From the NCBI GenBank assembly GCA_942159475.1, contig OW804100.1, forward strand, positions 5,968,127 to 6,032,126: DNA of 64,000 bases. Reading direction: 5' to 3'. The notes under the pieces are model-generated. The model ran no database searches. It was not told the DNA's origin and saw only the letters and a program-made list of their open reading frames with translations. Within the stretch, counting starts at the first letter, position 1; each line of letters begins with the position of its first letter. This stretch comes from Sthenelais limicola (lineage: Eukaryota > Annelida > Polychaeta > Phyllodocida > Sigalionidae). Positions 1 through 10,759 of the stretch are shown in pieces. The translations under genes and the position numbers were made by a program.

Positions 1-105
1 ATTACATGCCCTGTGCAATACAGGCAGGGTTCTGACTATTACATGCCCTGTGCAATACAGGCAGGATCCTGCACTATTACATGCCCTGTGCAATACGGGT
101 TCTCA
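1..105. repeat. Tail of a 37-bp tandem repeat
   Basis: Three successive units start with ATTACATGCCCTGTGCAATA at 1, 39 and 76. The third degenerates after about 22 bases into GGGTTCTCATACACAC. The array is cut by the window edge, so its true size is unknown. Nothing coding is seen here. The 106-463 stretch beyond it is AT-rich with no recognisable gene. Confidence 0.85.
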
Positions 106-463
106 TACACACGTCCAGGTAAATAGGAAGGTGGGTGAAGGGAAACTAATTGTCTTAATAGTAAACTGTAGATGGTAGACTGTATCTGACACTCTGACAC
201 ACTGGAAGAGATAATGCTTGAGTATAAGATATTGAATGACATTGTATGGAAACTTTCTTGATAATTTGTGTTTTAGTAAGTATTTGCATAATTTATGTTG
301 TGTTATATGAAATTAAATCTAGACTAACTTTTTTAAGACAGGCGACGATCTAAGAAATTCATGGCGGATAAAGCGAATTCTTTATTGAATCATTGTTAAA
401 TGTATTGGCCTTCAAAGAAATGTATATACAGTATATTTTTAGGAACGGCGTCGAACGCCATAT

Positions 464-675
464 AGATCAGATTTCCAGAAAATGGACAATTGGCAGCTCT
501 ACATATTTAGTAATTTCTGCTAAATTAGGCTGAAAATATGATACATTTTTAGTGTATCTGAGTATATTTGGTATCGTATTGATTTAAAGTATCAGTTCTG
601 TTATGTTAAAATGCATTTCGAAGCTCATTTTTTCCTTGAATTGTGCGAATTGTGCATTTTCTGAAAATCTGACCC
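464..675 (-). mobile_element. MITE family A, copy 1
   Basis: First member of the dominant repeat of the window. Full copies are about 230 bp with 28-bp terminal inverted repeats that start GGGTCAGATTTTCAG and end CTGAAAATCTGACCC. One subterminal side reads CTTCACCAATCCTCTCAAAT and the other TGTGTAGAGCTGCC. I use plus for copies with the CTTCACC side on the left. There is no internal coding capacity, so this is a non-autonomous DNA transposon. This copy belongs to subtype A1 (core AACTGATACTTTAAATCAA in reverse) and its left end is altered to GATCAGATTTCC. Confidence 0.85.
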
Positions 676-758
676 ATATACAGAATAGTATGCCCCGCAT
701 GATTGACTCATAGATGGACATGCTGGCCCCATGCATCATGCAGCCCTGACCTGGGATG

Positions 759-1096
759 AATAGGGGAGTTGCATGTGCCACTGCGCAGGTCTACTGCAGT
801 GCATGCTGGGATGGATCCTGTTGAAGTCTGACATACAAATATTTGGCAAAATTCTAATCCAAAATTGCAACAATATCATAGCTTTTATAAATGATCTATG
901 AAAACCAAATGCATGATGGGAAAGATAGGCACTTGTGTCATGGAAACATGTATAATACATGGATATTGATATTAGAGCATTGATAAATATTCCATGCTGA
1001 ACATAGCATGTTTTCTATAGATTTTAGACTGTACCATTAATCCCGTAATTCAATGCGAATCAGGATCCAAAATGGCGGTGATGCAAGTCCCCTATT
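759..1096 (+). mobile_element. MITE family D, copy 1
   Basis: A 338-bp element bounded by AATAGGGGAGTTGCATG and ATGCAAGTCCCCTATT, with two related copies at 18911 and 26052. The interior is non-coding. Just inside the right end is AAAATGGCGG, a YY1-like motif. Comparison of 18911 with its paralogous empty site suggests that the ends of the mobile unit are AGGGGAG and CTCCCCT. Confidence 0.85.
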
Positions 1097-1390
1097 CGCA
1101 GTATGCATATATTTTTGGCGAACTAAATACGAAAAGAAAACTAACCAAAGACCGAGTCCAACATGATTAATTCTAAAGGCACCAGTGAATATCAGACATG
1201 TTAAAATGTTATTGGTATACCGCACAAGAGTGAAAGTGAATTCACGACAGTGAAATTGTTTTTATCACGAGGTGTCGTCAAAACATCACCAATGCGGACA
1301 GTCAATGCATCATTATTTTTGTCTGTATACATGTATATATGCACCGACCTTCCTTCCATAGATCACGCTCCTTTTCTATAAGTTTTTCGT

Positions 1391-1625
1391 GGGTCAGATT
1401 TTCAGAAAATGTGCAATTAGCAGCTCTACACATTTAGTAAATTCTGCTAAAGTAGGCTGCAATTTGGTTAATACTAGGTAAATTCGAGTATATTTGGCAT
1501 TGAATTGGTTCTAGCAATTGGTTTGGTTAGTTTGAACTGTATTTGGATCTTTATTTTCATCTTAAATTTGGGTTATTTGAGAAGATTGGCGAAGTTGAAT
1601 TGTACATTATCTGAAAATCTGACCC
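1391..1625 (-). mobile_element. MITE family A, subtype A2
   Basis: Both inverted termini are present (GGGTCAGATTTTCAG and CTGAAAATCTGACCC). The core is of subtype A2, marked by TCTAGCAATTGGTTTGGTTAG and AATACTAGGTAAATTCGAG. A 76-codon open frame at 1505-1735 is simply the element read through. The 1097-1390 gap before it holds no recognisable feature. Confidence 0.87.
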
Positions 1626-1899
1626 TGCCAGTACATAAGACTGCTGAAGGACATAACGGTGGTTTGTTGTTGGGGTATATTTTTGCCGCTCCACCTCCAG
1701 CCAACTTTTACGCCCCACTAACTCTTCCTGGTTGAGCTATTTCTGGCATTAAAAAGAGGACAACGACACGACACCCCCACATACCCTCCTTACAGTCGAA
1801 CCAAACACAGTTTACATAAGGTTCTGGGGACGATTTTACTGCGCAGATTTCTGGGAGAATCTCTGGGAGAATCTTCACTTACACTGTAACTTATATAAT

Positions 1900-2153
1900 G
1901 GGTCCGATTTCCAGAAAATGTACAATTCGCCTTCACCAATACTCTCAAATAAGCCACATTTAAGACACATATGAGCTTCAAAATGCTGTTTAACATGCTG
2001 TTTAAATGCTGTTTAACAGAACTGATACTTTAAATCAAATGCGATACCACATATACTCAGATATACCCGGTATTCTTCATTTTTCAGCCTAATTTAGGAG
2101 AACCTCCTAAATGTGTAGAGCTGCCAACTGTACATTTTCTGAAAATCTGACCC
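1900..2153 (+). mobile_element. MITE family A, subtype A1, internally expanded
   Basis: A1 core with intact subterminal CTTCACCAATACTCTCAAAT. It is about 20 bp longer than its sisters because a GCTGTTTAA motif is present three times in a row around 1983-2019, a small replication-slippage expansion. The left end is GGGTCCGATTTCC. Confidence 0.87.
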
Positions 2154-2764
2154 GTATAGACCCCGTATAGACCATGCATAAGGTTGTAGTTTTACCCACG
2201 TGTATGCGTTTGAAAAATCATGTCCGCCATTCCACCTTGGACCAATGCCATCTCCAGTGTTGTGTACTTAATGTTTATACCATTACTTCAAACTTCTTCT
2301 TGCAATATGCATTCATATGGTCATCAGTGCAAATAACCATGAAGAAAAAAATGATGGATGTTTTTCTTTTTAAAATCTTCTCTAATTATTAAAGAAAGAT
2401 CTATTAAACATGAACGAAATACTTTCACTGACGGAAGATGCTTAGATTTCACCATTTTCCTGCTCGGACCAACTGCGGAATTACATCTGGTGCAGTATTG
2501 GCAGCATTCGTCCTGTTCTCAGCCAAGCATCGTGACAACATTATTCTTACATAACGTACGCCTTTCTTGCACAGTATCTGCAGCTTTCTAAATATAGAAA
2601 TATGTCTACGACAGCTAAAATGATAAAAAATAAATGAATAGGCCCCCTTCATAGTACTTACAGAACTATTCAATATCGCCTGTTGTTAAGATTTACTAAT
2701 CAAAGGGATATTCACTATATGTCAAATATGGAGTGGAATACGATTGTCGTGAACGCACACAATT
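2154..2764. other. Stretch without recognisable gene
   Basis: AT-rich sequence. Short open frames on both strands (for example 2174-2392 and 2449-2673) show no domain, no consistent codon bias and no flanking splice signals that I trust. Confidence 0.5.
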
Positions 2765-3001
2765 GAGTCAGATTTTCAGAAAATGTACAATTGGCCATGA
2801 ATACTATACGTTCAGTAAATTCTGCTGAATTAGGCTGTAATTTGGCCAATACTTGGTAAATTCGAGTGTATTTGGCATTGCATTGATTCTAGCAATCTGT
2901 TTGGTTAGGTTGAACTGTATTTTGAACTTTATTTTCGTCTGAAGTTTGGGTTATTTGAGAGGATTGGTGAAGTTGAATTGTACATTTTCTGGCGACTTCA
3001 C
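2765..3001 (-). mobile_element. MITE family A, subtype A2
   Basis: The left terminus is GAGTCAGATTTTCAG. The right terminus is degraded: after GTACATTTTCTGG it reads CGACTTCAC instead of AAAATCTGACCC. The same kind of right end is seen in the copy ending at 27988, so the two may share an ancestor. Confidence 0.8.
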
Positions 3002-3051
3002 ACAATTGTAGGTCACCTGAACAGCAATACAATCTTATCTAGATTGGAAAG

Positions 3052-3052
<1 letters not shown>

Positions 3053-3101
<49 letters not shown>

Positions 3102-3103
3102 AG
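3053..3103 (+). repeat. GAAA microsatellite
   Basis: About twelve uninterrupted GAAA units. They give a polyserine/phenylalanine-like open frame on the minus strand that should not be read as a gene. Confidence 0.95.
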
Positions 3104-3335
3104 GAGGACGCCATCAGAAGGTAAATACTCATTCTAAAAATATTTATAACGGCAAACATTGTGGGCGGGTTTTTGTATTGGGACATTTGCGCACGCATGT
3201 GATAAGATGCTTGAACTAAGTGAAGGAATTGAATGTTGCGAGGGAAAGCATTATATACAAGTCAACACAAACGCTTCCAATAGTGTCACTCAGTCACGTA
3301 CCATTTTAAATTTACGACTATATAACTTTTTAAAT

Positions 3336-3563
3336 ACGTATGCGATGTACATATATGTGTGTATATATGTACATATAATATTATGTGAGTATATGCATGT
3401 ATACATATATATCCGGATATATATTGGTGAAATAGGAGGATAAGCCCAAATACATGTATGTATGTATGTATGTATACATATATGTATATGTATACATACA
3501 TATATGTATGTATATGTATGTGTACATATATGTATGTGAGTGTATACATATGTATACATAGTT
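3336..3563. repeat. TATG/TACA-rich simple sequence
   Basis: Long alternating purine-pyrimidine stretch made of TATG, TACA and TATA units, for example TATGTATGTATGTATG near 3455. Open frames on both strands here are low-complexity Tyr/Ile/His artefacts. Confidence 0.9.
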
Positions 3564-3569
3564 ATATTA

Positions 3570-3860
3570 TTTTTTTTTAATACATTTTATTGATCGAGTA
3601 TATAGTTAACGTCGTAAGTTTAACAGATACTCCCTCGGATGTTCTTCATAGATACAACCCCAAATACACAGTCATACTTGTCATTTCTTTAGGTTGGAGA
3701 GCTTGTAATCATTGAACACATGGCCCCCGTGCTGGTAACATACCAGCCCGATGCACTGACAATGGTCTAGGAGACACCCAAGTGTCACCCCTATATATGC
3801 GCCTGTGGCAATTGGTGCCATGTATACATATGAAAGCATAGTGGGTAATTCTCCTGAAAG
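3570..3860 (-). mobile_element. Possible retroposed 3' end, minus strand
   Basis: Read on the minus strand, this ends in an A run (T run at 3570-3578 on plus) with AATAAA about 10 bases before it. Upstream it contains a small hairpin, CTGGTAtgtTACCAG, near 3733-3747. This fits the 3' end of a retroposed RNA or LINE. No target-site duplication was found, so the call is weak. From 3861 to 4229 nothing is recognised. Confidence 0.3.
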
Positions 3861-4229
3861 GCTGGTATGTGGGTTTAGGATTATCTGTATGCATACACGT
3901 AGCCAGTAGAACACATGAATGTCCATATGTGCCTAATGAATTCATTCTGGCTTATTCTCCCTATCGATTTCCGTCCACTAAATTAGTTTTACCATTTGTC
4001 ACTACATATGAGAATATTCGCCTGATGATTATACACCACAATGCACCAGAAGGCCCGGAATGGAGGTCATTAATATTTTTAGTCTTGTTAGTATTCATCA
4101 AACTTAACCCAAATTAAACAAGGACGATGTCCACAAAACCTATGTATACACAAGGAAACCCCATATAAAGGGTTGCACCTGGATGAAGTTATAGCTATAG
4201 TGCATCCCATTGCAGTAGTGTAGGTAACT

Positions 4230-4322
4230 AGTCACTTTATACCTCTATATCTCATAAACTGTAAAGTAATCCTATATCTATTATCATGTTTTGGGAAATA
4301 AACAATATACAATACAATACAA
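4230..4322 (+). mobile_element. LINE-like 3' tail with AATAC repeats
   Basis: Ends GGAAATAAACAATATACAA followed by AATAC-type repeats. The same tail, with one base changed in the AAAC(A/T)ATATAC part, occurs on the minus strand at 37613-37700. Shared 3' ends with short tandem tails are typical of non-LTR retrotransposons. No reverse transcriptase sequence is seen upstream, so only the 3' end is present. Confidence 0.5.
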
Positions 4323-4345
4323 GTGGTGTAACACAATAAGGTATA

Positions 4346-5120
4346 ACAGTCTCTGCCCATGGTCGTTATAGCCCTGGACAGTCTCTGCCCATGGTCGTTA
4401 TAGCCCTGGACAGTCTCTGCCCATGGTCGTTATAGCCCTGGACAGTCTCTGCCCATGGTCGTTATAGCCCTGGACAGTCTCTGCCCATGGTCGTTATTAT
4501 AGCCCTGGACAGTCTCTGCCCATGGTCGTTATAGCTCTGGACAGTCTCTGCCCATGGTCGTTATTGCCCTGGACAGTCTCTGCCCATGGTCGGTATAACC
4601 CTGGACAGTCTCTGCCCATGGTCGTTATAGCCCTGGACAGTCTCTGCCCATGGTCGTTATAGCCCTGGACAGTCTCTGCCCATGGTCGTTATAGCCCTGG
4701 ACAGTCTCCGCCCATGGTCGTTATAGCCCTGGACAGTCTCTGCCCATGGTCGGTATAACCCTGGACAGTCTCTGCCCATGGTCGTTATAACCCTGGACAG
4801 TCTCTGCCCATGGTCGTTATAGCCCTGGACAGTCTCTGCCCATGGTCGTTATTGCCCTGGACAGTCTCTGCCCATGGTCGGTATAACCCTGGACAGTCTC
4901 TGCCCATGGTCGTTATAGCCCTGGACAGTCTCCGCCCATGGTCGTTATAGCCCTGGACAGTCTCCGCCCATGGTCGTTATAGCCCTGGACAGTCTCCGCC
5001 CATGGTCGTTATAGCCCTGGACAGTCTCTGCCCATGGTCGTTATAGCCCTGGACAGTCTCTGCCCATGGTCGTTATAGCCCTGGACAGTCTCTGCCCATG
5101 GTCCTTATAGCCCTGGACAG
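4346..5120. repeat. 32-bp minisatellite, about 24 copies
   Basis: The unit begins ACAGTCTCTGCCCATGGTCG and continues TTATAGCCCTGG. Variant units carry TCTCCGCCC, CGGTATAACC or CGTTATTGCC. One unit has three extra bases (TTATTATAGCC, near 4495). The variants TCTCCGCCC cluster at 4926-5010, showing local spread of a variant. Confidence 0.97.
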
Positions 5121-5291
5121 TTCAAGGCAGTGACTCAAGAATGAAAACATCATTATATTCATATATATAAACTAGGGTTCTGGGTACCACTAGCTGGAAT
5201 GTCATATAATATAGGGTAGAATGTATGGGATATCAATATCGATCAACTTCAAAGACCATGATTACCCCCTATGGATTCAAAACCCCTGAAC

Positions 5292-5505
5292 CACTCCAGG
5301 CCCAAACCCTCAGATCAGATAAGGATGGTATGTCAGCGATTAGACGCCTACGCCACTAATCAGTTTCCTGGCCTAAAACTCGTCGTTTTAATGGGAATAT
5401 AATGGCATTATGCGGTCTTAATGGAATTATAATGGCACTTTGCGGTTTGAGGCGAGAGGCTTTCCCTTCATTTGAAGGGACTCTCTCAACTTTGGGCCTA
5501 GAGTG
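5292..5505 (+). mobile_element. MITE family B, copy 1
   Basis: A 214-bp element with imperfect termini CACTCCAGGCCCAAA and TTTGGGCCTAGAGTG. The core includes AGATCAGATAAGGATGGTAT, TTTAATGGGAATATAATGG and CTTTGCGGTTTGAGGCGAGA. Better-preserved sisters have TA before a CAGTCTAGG or CACTCTAGG end, suggesting a Tc1/mariner-type, TA-targeting origin. There is no coding capacity. Confidence 0.85.
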
Positions 5506-5840
5506 GACCGAACAATATAGATCTATATCAGATCCATATATACTTAAAAGTCATTTGATCCTACAATCACTGTGAGGACATTTCATACAACACACATAAT
5601 GACTTTTGGTTCCGGCAAGGATCTCTTCTTCTGGAGAAAATCTCAGGGGAATGACAGAGCTTAGACTTCTGATATAAAAACAATCCTTTTCATGGCGTCT
5701 CGTTTAGGTCCTATGCCCGGGGGAATATACATACATGTACATACGTAGCGATATAATACCACGACCCACATAACTGCAGCAGGCAGATATGTTAACATAA
5801 TAGAGGGATATACTTTCCTTCCCAAGACCTATCTATATAT

Positions 5841-6070
5841 GGGTCAGATCGTCACAAAATGTACAATTCGCCTTCACCAATCCTCTCAAATAACCCATAT
5901 TTAAGACAGAAATGAGCTTCAAAATGCAGTTCAAAATAACAGATACTTTAAATCAACGCGATACCAAATATACTCAGATATACCCGGTATTCTTCACTTT
6001 TCAGCCTAATTTAGGAGAATTTCCTAAATGTGTAGAGCTGCCAATTGTACATTTTCTGAAAACTTGACCT
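5841..6070 (+). mobile_element. MITE family A, subtype A1
   Basis: Starts GGGTCAGATCGTCAC and ends TTTTCTGAAAACTTGACCT. The A1 core is somewhat shortened (AACAGATACTTTAAATCAA). The 5506-5840 gap before it holds no recognised feature. Confidence 0.87.
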
Positions 6071-6733
6071 ATATACATCAAGGGGCTGCTCATTCCATGC
6101 AGGGGCCAGAATACGTCCCTGTCCCTATTACCATTCGTACCATTGCCATTATGACAGATACAATGATGTATATATGATATATGCAGCAAATATACAACGG
6201 CACAAGAATGCACGGAGTACACAGAGTGTATAAGTCTACATATGACTATACAAGATGGGACGGGATGTAATGAGCAGCAGTGTACATGTAGTAGAGGGAG
6301 GAGTGAGTTATGATGTAGAAGCATATGGAAGCACGTCAACACGGACATGATGTTAATGTGGGTCAGGGAACGGCAGACAGCCAGCACTATATATATACTA
6401 TCACTTGTTGCTGCACTTTTATAAATATGCCGGTAAATATGAGGGAACGATTCAAAATAAACATTATACATCATCATAACATGGAAGCAAATATAATATA
6501 GGAAAATACTTGACTACAAATAAAAACAATCGATAACCATTGGAAGATCTGGCATGCCAGAAATGGACACCTGCTGTTTTGTATCACTCCGACAATAACG
6601 AATGTTTGAATTGAATACATTCTTAATATATATTTCATCGAAATTGGTGAGAAAATGTGTAGATAAAAGGGAAATCGACAAATGCTCTTCTTTGGGGGTA
6701 AATTCAGACTTGCACGAAAGGGTTAGTCCGACT
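6071..6733. other. Stretch without recognisable gene
   Basis: A 158-codon open frame on the minus strand (6001-6477) begins here and runs into the neighbouring MITE. It is rich in Cys, His, Ser and Tyr with no domain pattern, and I regard it as chance. Confidence 0.5.
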
Positions 6734-6995
6734 CAGTCCTGGCCCTAAGTTGAGAGAGTTCCCCGGAGAGTCTCTTCAAACGAAGGGAAAACCTCTCGCC
6801 TCAAAGCGCAAAGTGCCATTATAATTCCATTCAGACCGACCCCAGAGAACCATGCAGTCTATTTTCTACAATTTCATTATATTCCCATTAAAGCGCCGAG
6901 TGATAGGCCAGGAAACAGATTAGCAAAGTAGGCGTCTAATCACTGACATACCATTCGTATCTGATCTGAGGGATCTAAGACCTAGCGCTAGAGTG
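6734..6995 (-). mobile_element. MITE family B, copy 2 (with extra sequence)
   Basis: Reverse-oriented B element. The order of core blocks matches 5292-5505 read backwards. About 45 extra bases (near 6838-6880) lie between the two halves. The left end is CAGTCCTGGCCCTAA and the right end is CCTAGCGCTAGAGTG. Confidence 0.75.
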
Positions 6996-7347
6996 TTATG
7001 ACTTTGCTTTGGCAAAACATCCATAAATGCATCGATAATGCAAATGCATAAACCAAAAGCGCGCTTTTCTTAATATCCAACTCGCTCCGGTGGCTTTTCA
7101 TCTTGACATGCGAAGGAATGCAATAGATAGCAAGCATTAGGACACGTTAACTATAGGAATCCCTTCAGTGTGGAGCAGGTCCATGCTAATCCAATAGGTT
7201 TAACCTATATGTCCAGGCTTGCGCAAACACCACACACATTTTTCTCAAACTGTTTGCATTCGAGCCGCAGTTTTGTTCAAAGGCTACACCACCACCACGT
7301 CCCTCAGGGTATTAATTCTGTGGGTAATCAACTTAGTTTATTCATAA
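6996..7347. other. Stretch without recognisable gene
   Basis: Nothing beyond short open frames. One of them, at 7170-7400, ends inside the family A element. Confidence 0.5.
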
Positions 7348-7582
7348 GGGTCAGATTTCCAGAAAATGTACAATTCGCCTTCACCAATCCTCTCAAATAA
7401 CCCACATTTAAGACAAAAATGGGCTTAAAAATGCAGTTTAACATAACAGAACTGATACTTTAAATCAATGTGATACCAAATATACTCAGATATACCCAGT
7501 ATTCTTCATTTTTCAGCCTAATTTAGGAGAATTTCCTAAATGTGTAGAGCTGCCAATTGTACATTTTCTGAAATTCTGACCC
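7348..7582 (+). mobile_element. MITE family A, subtype A1
   Basis: Near-complete copy: GGGTCAGATTTCCAG on the left, TTTTCTGAAATTCTGACCC on the right, with the standard A1 core. Confidence 0.9.
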
Positions 7583-7879
7583 ACCTGTTTGTGTTTGAGG
7601 CAATTATTTACAAACAACCCTGACCTTTGACCTGCTAGACCAGAAAAAAAAGGTAATTTTATGACCAAGTTATGGATAGACATTAGGTGAAGCAGCGTCC
7701 ATGGAATAGTTTAGTTTTCTCCCCTCTATCGTCACATCTGTTTTTACACTAACATAATATTGAGGCCCTCATCCATAACTCAGTGGATGCTTTTAGGATG
7801 AAACACTTAATCATAGAACCATACAGTGCACAGGCGTATATATAGGAGCTGCAGGAGTATCTTGTATACCGCTATATAT

Positions 7880-8115
7880 GGGCAGATCGTCAGAACATGT
7901 TCACTTCATCTTCACCATTCCTCTCAAATAACCCAAATGTCGGACAAAAATAAAGTTCAAAATACAGTTCAACCGAACCAAGCAGATTGCTAGAATCAGG
8001 GCAGTGCCAAATATACTCGAATTTACCTAGTATTGAGCAGCCTATTGCAGCCTAATTTAGCAGAATTTACTAAAAGTGTACAGCTGCCAATTGTACATCT
8101 TCTGACAATCTGCCC
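7880..8115 (+). mobile_element. MITE family A, subtype A2, diverged
   Basis: The A2 core is present (CAGATTGCTAGAATC, TACCTAGTATTGA). Both termini have the same type of loss, GGGCAGATCGTCAGA on the left and GACAATCTGCCCC on the right, so the terminal pairing is maintained. Confidence 0.83.
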
Positions 8116-8234
8116 CATATATAGTCCTATATGTATGTACATGTGTACAGCCCCCGGTGTACATATGGTAAACTCTCCCTCTCCCTCCCTCTCCCTCTTT
8201 TTTCTGATACAAAGATAAATTGATCTACATGCAT

Positions 8235-8468
8235 GGGTCAGATTTTCAGAAAATTACAATTGGTCTTCACCAATCCCCTCAAATAACCCTCAATTAAGAC
8301 GAAAATCAGGTTCAAAATACAGTTCAACATAACCAGACAGATTTATTAAATGAATACAATACAGAATACACTCAGATATACCTAGTATTTATCATTTTTC
8401 ACTGTAATTTAGCAGAAATTGAGAGATGTGTAGAACTGTAGATTGTGCATTTTCTGAGAATCCGACCC
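8235..8468 (+). mobile_element. MITE family A, subtype A3
   Basis: Third subtype: core AACCAGACAGATTTATTAAA, then TATTTATCATTTTTCACTG and GTGTAGAACTGTAGATTGTG. The terminal and CTTCACCAATC subterminal blocks are shared with A1 and A2. Confidence 0.87.
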
Positions 8469-8545
8469 ACATGTAGAACCTAAGAATAGACGTACACTCC
8501 ATTGTTAACATTTGTTGTGTGTAGTATGTTACTGTTGATACCCAG

Positions 8546-8571
8546 TGATATATCTACATGTAGATATATCA
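8546..8571. repeat. Perfect 26-bp palindrome
   Basis: The arm TGATATATCTACA is followed directly by its exact reverse complement, with no spacer. It could extrude a cruciform or be a dimeric binding site. No function is evident. Confidence 0.85.
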
Positions 8572-8764
8572 TATTGTACACTTCTCCTCCCCACATCTGG
8601 CGTTCCTCACCAGATGTCAATCGTCAGTCATATATTACAAATAAACACTTGATGACTTTGCACCTATCAAATAAACATTAGCCGACAGTTCCCATGCACT
8701 TTCTATATGTGTATATGATCGAGATTGGAGAGAAATATAACCAATAGTTACATAAGTAGGGATA

Positions 8765-8845
8765 CACTCTAGGCCCAAACCCTCAGATCAGATACGGATG
8801 GTATGTCAGCCTACTTATCTGATCTGAGGGTTTGGACCTAGGGTG
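8765..8845. mobile_element. Fold-back mini derivative of MITE family B
   Basis: An 81-bp near-palindrome made of two copies, head to head, of only the first roughly 30 bases of family B: CACTCTAGGCCCAAACCCTC on the left and GAGGGTTTGGACCTAGGGTG on the right. About 20 bases (GGATGGTATGTCAGCC and neighbours) lie between. The middle and 3' end of B are missing. Confidence 0.8.
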
Positions 8846-9008
8846 TGATCTCAGACATAGGAGCGCAGTGTCAAGGCTTAGAAGAGTAGGATATATTATA
8901 GGACACTTGTACAAGCAATTTCATCTCATTTCAATGACGAAATGACGTTTCAAAAAAACTCAATTGGAACCGTTTCCTGAGAATCGACCTGTCAATATAA
9001 TAATTAAT

Positions 9009-9430
9009 ACCCCTTTCACACTACACAACCGAAGTGAAGCGTAGTGAATCGTTGCGAACTGGTTTCTATAATTCGCCCCATGCAGACTGCAGCAGAGAAG
9101 CGCTTCGTAGCGCTTTCAGTAAGTCAGTTCGATTCAGACTGCAGGGCAGGTCGCCGTAGTATTCTCCATACGTTTATAAGCAACACATCTGATCGATGAC
9201 GTCAGAAACCACTTCACTTCACTTCGGTTCCATTCACACTACCAGAATTAGCACTGAGAAAGCGAAGCGAAGTGAAGCGGTTTACCCAATTCACCTATCT
9301 GAGGTGAATTACCCAATTCGCTTCTGAGTCGGTTTGGAAGCGCTTTCTACAAGTCGGTTCTATTCACACTACACCTCCAAAGCGCCTCAAAGCGCTTCGA
9401 AGCGCTTTCTGGGTGTAGTGTGAAAGGGGT
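9009..9430. mobile_element. TIR element E, rich in GAAGCG motifs
   Basis: Bounded by ACCCCTTTCACACTACAC and its reverse complement GTGTAGTGTGAAAGGGGT (18-bp perfect inverted repeat). Inside are repeated AGCGCTTTC, GAAGTGAAGCG and TTCACACTAC motifs, as if smaller related fold-back units had been nested or multiplied. There is no coding frame. Only this copy is in the window, so the family assignment is open. Confidence 0.8.
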
Positions 9431-9564
9431 ATAAGATATTAAGTAATGCCACTAATGGTTGGGTGCGGATCGTCTAGGGATAATATGAATATGAACATTT
9501 TTTTTCTCCCCAAATGAATAAAATCATTAAGGTGAAAACGGTTTGCCACCTATAATATGAATAT

Positions 9565-9795
9565 GGGTCAGATTTTCAGAAAATGTACAATTCAACTTCG
9601 CCAATCTCAAATTACCCACATTTTAGTCGAAAATAAAGTTCAAAATACAGTTCAACCTAACCAAACAGATTGCTAGAATCAATGTAATGCCGAATATTCT
9701 TGAATTTACCTAATATTGGCCAAATTGCAGCCTAATTTAGCAAAATTTACTAAATGTGTAGAGCTGCAAATTGTACATTTCTGAAAATCTGAGCC
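9565..9795 (+). mobile_element. MITE family A, subtype A2
   Basis: Starts GGGTCAGATTTTCAG and ends CTGAAAATCTGAGCC. The CTTCGCCAATCTCAAATTACC block shows a small deletion relative to the other copies. Confidence 0.88.
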
Positions 9796-10065
9796 ATATA
9801 TGTCCAGCTAAAAATGCGACAAAGTCATGACAGTCAAGCAATTTTACTGGTTGGACAAGACCCATATTTTGTTGTCGCTATTATCACTTTCTATTCATTA
9901 TGACACATTTATCTGGTGACCAACGTGTTATAATTATTAACAAGAGTCACATTATGCCTTTAAATTATGTCACAGGCTGATGCAATTGACGTTTACTTAT
10001 TGTCTGTCTCCCAATAGCTTGTACCATGTGCTCGCAGTTTTACACATCACTTATTGAACAGACTA

Positions 10066-10156
10066 CACTCTATACGCGACCTGAAGGCAGTAAACATTAA
10101 AGCCCTTTAGTGTTAACCCTATGGGGCGCCGCTGCCTACAGGACGAGTATAGAGTG
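10066..10156 (+). mobile_element. MITE family C, copy 1
   Basis: About 90 bp with inverted ends CACTCTATACGCGACCTG and CAGGACGAGTATAGAGTG, preceded by TA. The centre includes GTTAACCCTATGGGGCGCC. Two more copies are at 29016 and 31141, both flanked on each side by TA. This fits a TA-targeting Tc1/mariner-type MITE. Confidence 0.85.
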
Positions 10157-10296
10157 AAGAAGGGTGCTACACTATGCTATGGTTAACCCTATGGGGCGCC
10201 GCTGCCTACAGGACGAGTATAGAGTGAAGAAGGGTGCTACACTATGCTATGGTTAACCCTATGGGGCGCCGCTGCCTACAGGACGTATATAGAGTG
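10111..10296 (+). repeat. 70-bp tandem repeat grown from MITE C end
   Basis: The right half of the C element plus about 25 bp of flank (AAGAAGGGTGCTACACTATG) is repeated with a 70-bp period at 10112, 10182 and 10252. The third copy ends at TATATAGAGTG. The repeat unit therefore consists of MITE terminus plus host flank. Confidence 0.93.
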
Positions 10297-10362
10297 TATA
10301 GGTATATGGACACCGAGCACACATTTGATTATTATCGAGTTGAGATTCTACCGACTGCATTG

Positions 10363-10759
10363 GTGATTTGTTTCAGAATAATGAGTCACAAGTCACAAAA
10401 GTTATATTTTCCAAAGTGATTATTTCACAAGTTCTCCTTGTAGGAATGTTCTCATTTTAAGGGTATCTAATGCCCCTAGTCGTATGAATACATGTACCGA
10501 ATTGGAGATATATCCATGCATTTTGAAGCTCATCCTATATACACTCTATTTAGCTGCTTTACTAGTAATTGTCAACAGAGAGAAACAAGCAAACTCTTTT
10601 TCCAAAAATAAAAATATGAAACTTAAAATATAGAAATACTTATTAACTATCCTAATGTTTACTATAATTAGAATCAGCTTGATCTCATCTTTTCAGATAT
10701 GATGATATCTCAAAATTCAAATTTTGCGACTTATAATACATTTTGCTGAAACACATCAC
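10363..10759 (+). mobile_element. Long-TIR element H, copy 1
   Basis: The left end GTGATTTGTTTCAGAATAAT and the reverse complement of the right end (GTGATGTGTTTCAGCAAAAT) form imperfect inverted repeats of roughly 50 bp that include an AAGTC(A/G)CAAAA block. An inverted relative is at 15997-16475, sharing ATACATGTACC(A/G)AATT and CTTAAAATATAGAAATACTT. No coding capacity. Confidence 0.7.

Noticed and set aside
3286..3559. Tyr/Ile/His-rich frames of 87-94 codons
   Set aside because: Products of TATG/TACA simple sequence.
6001..6477. 158-codon minus-strand frame
   Set aside because: It begins in unassigned AT-rich sequence, ends inside a MITE, has no domain and a chance-like composition.
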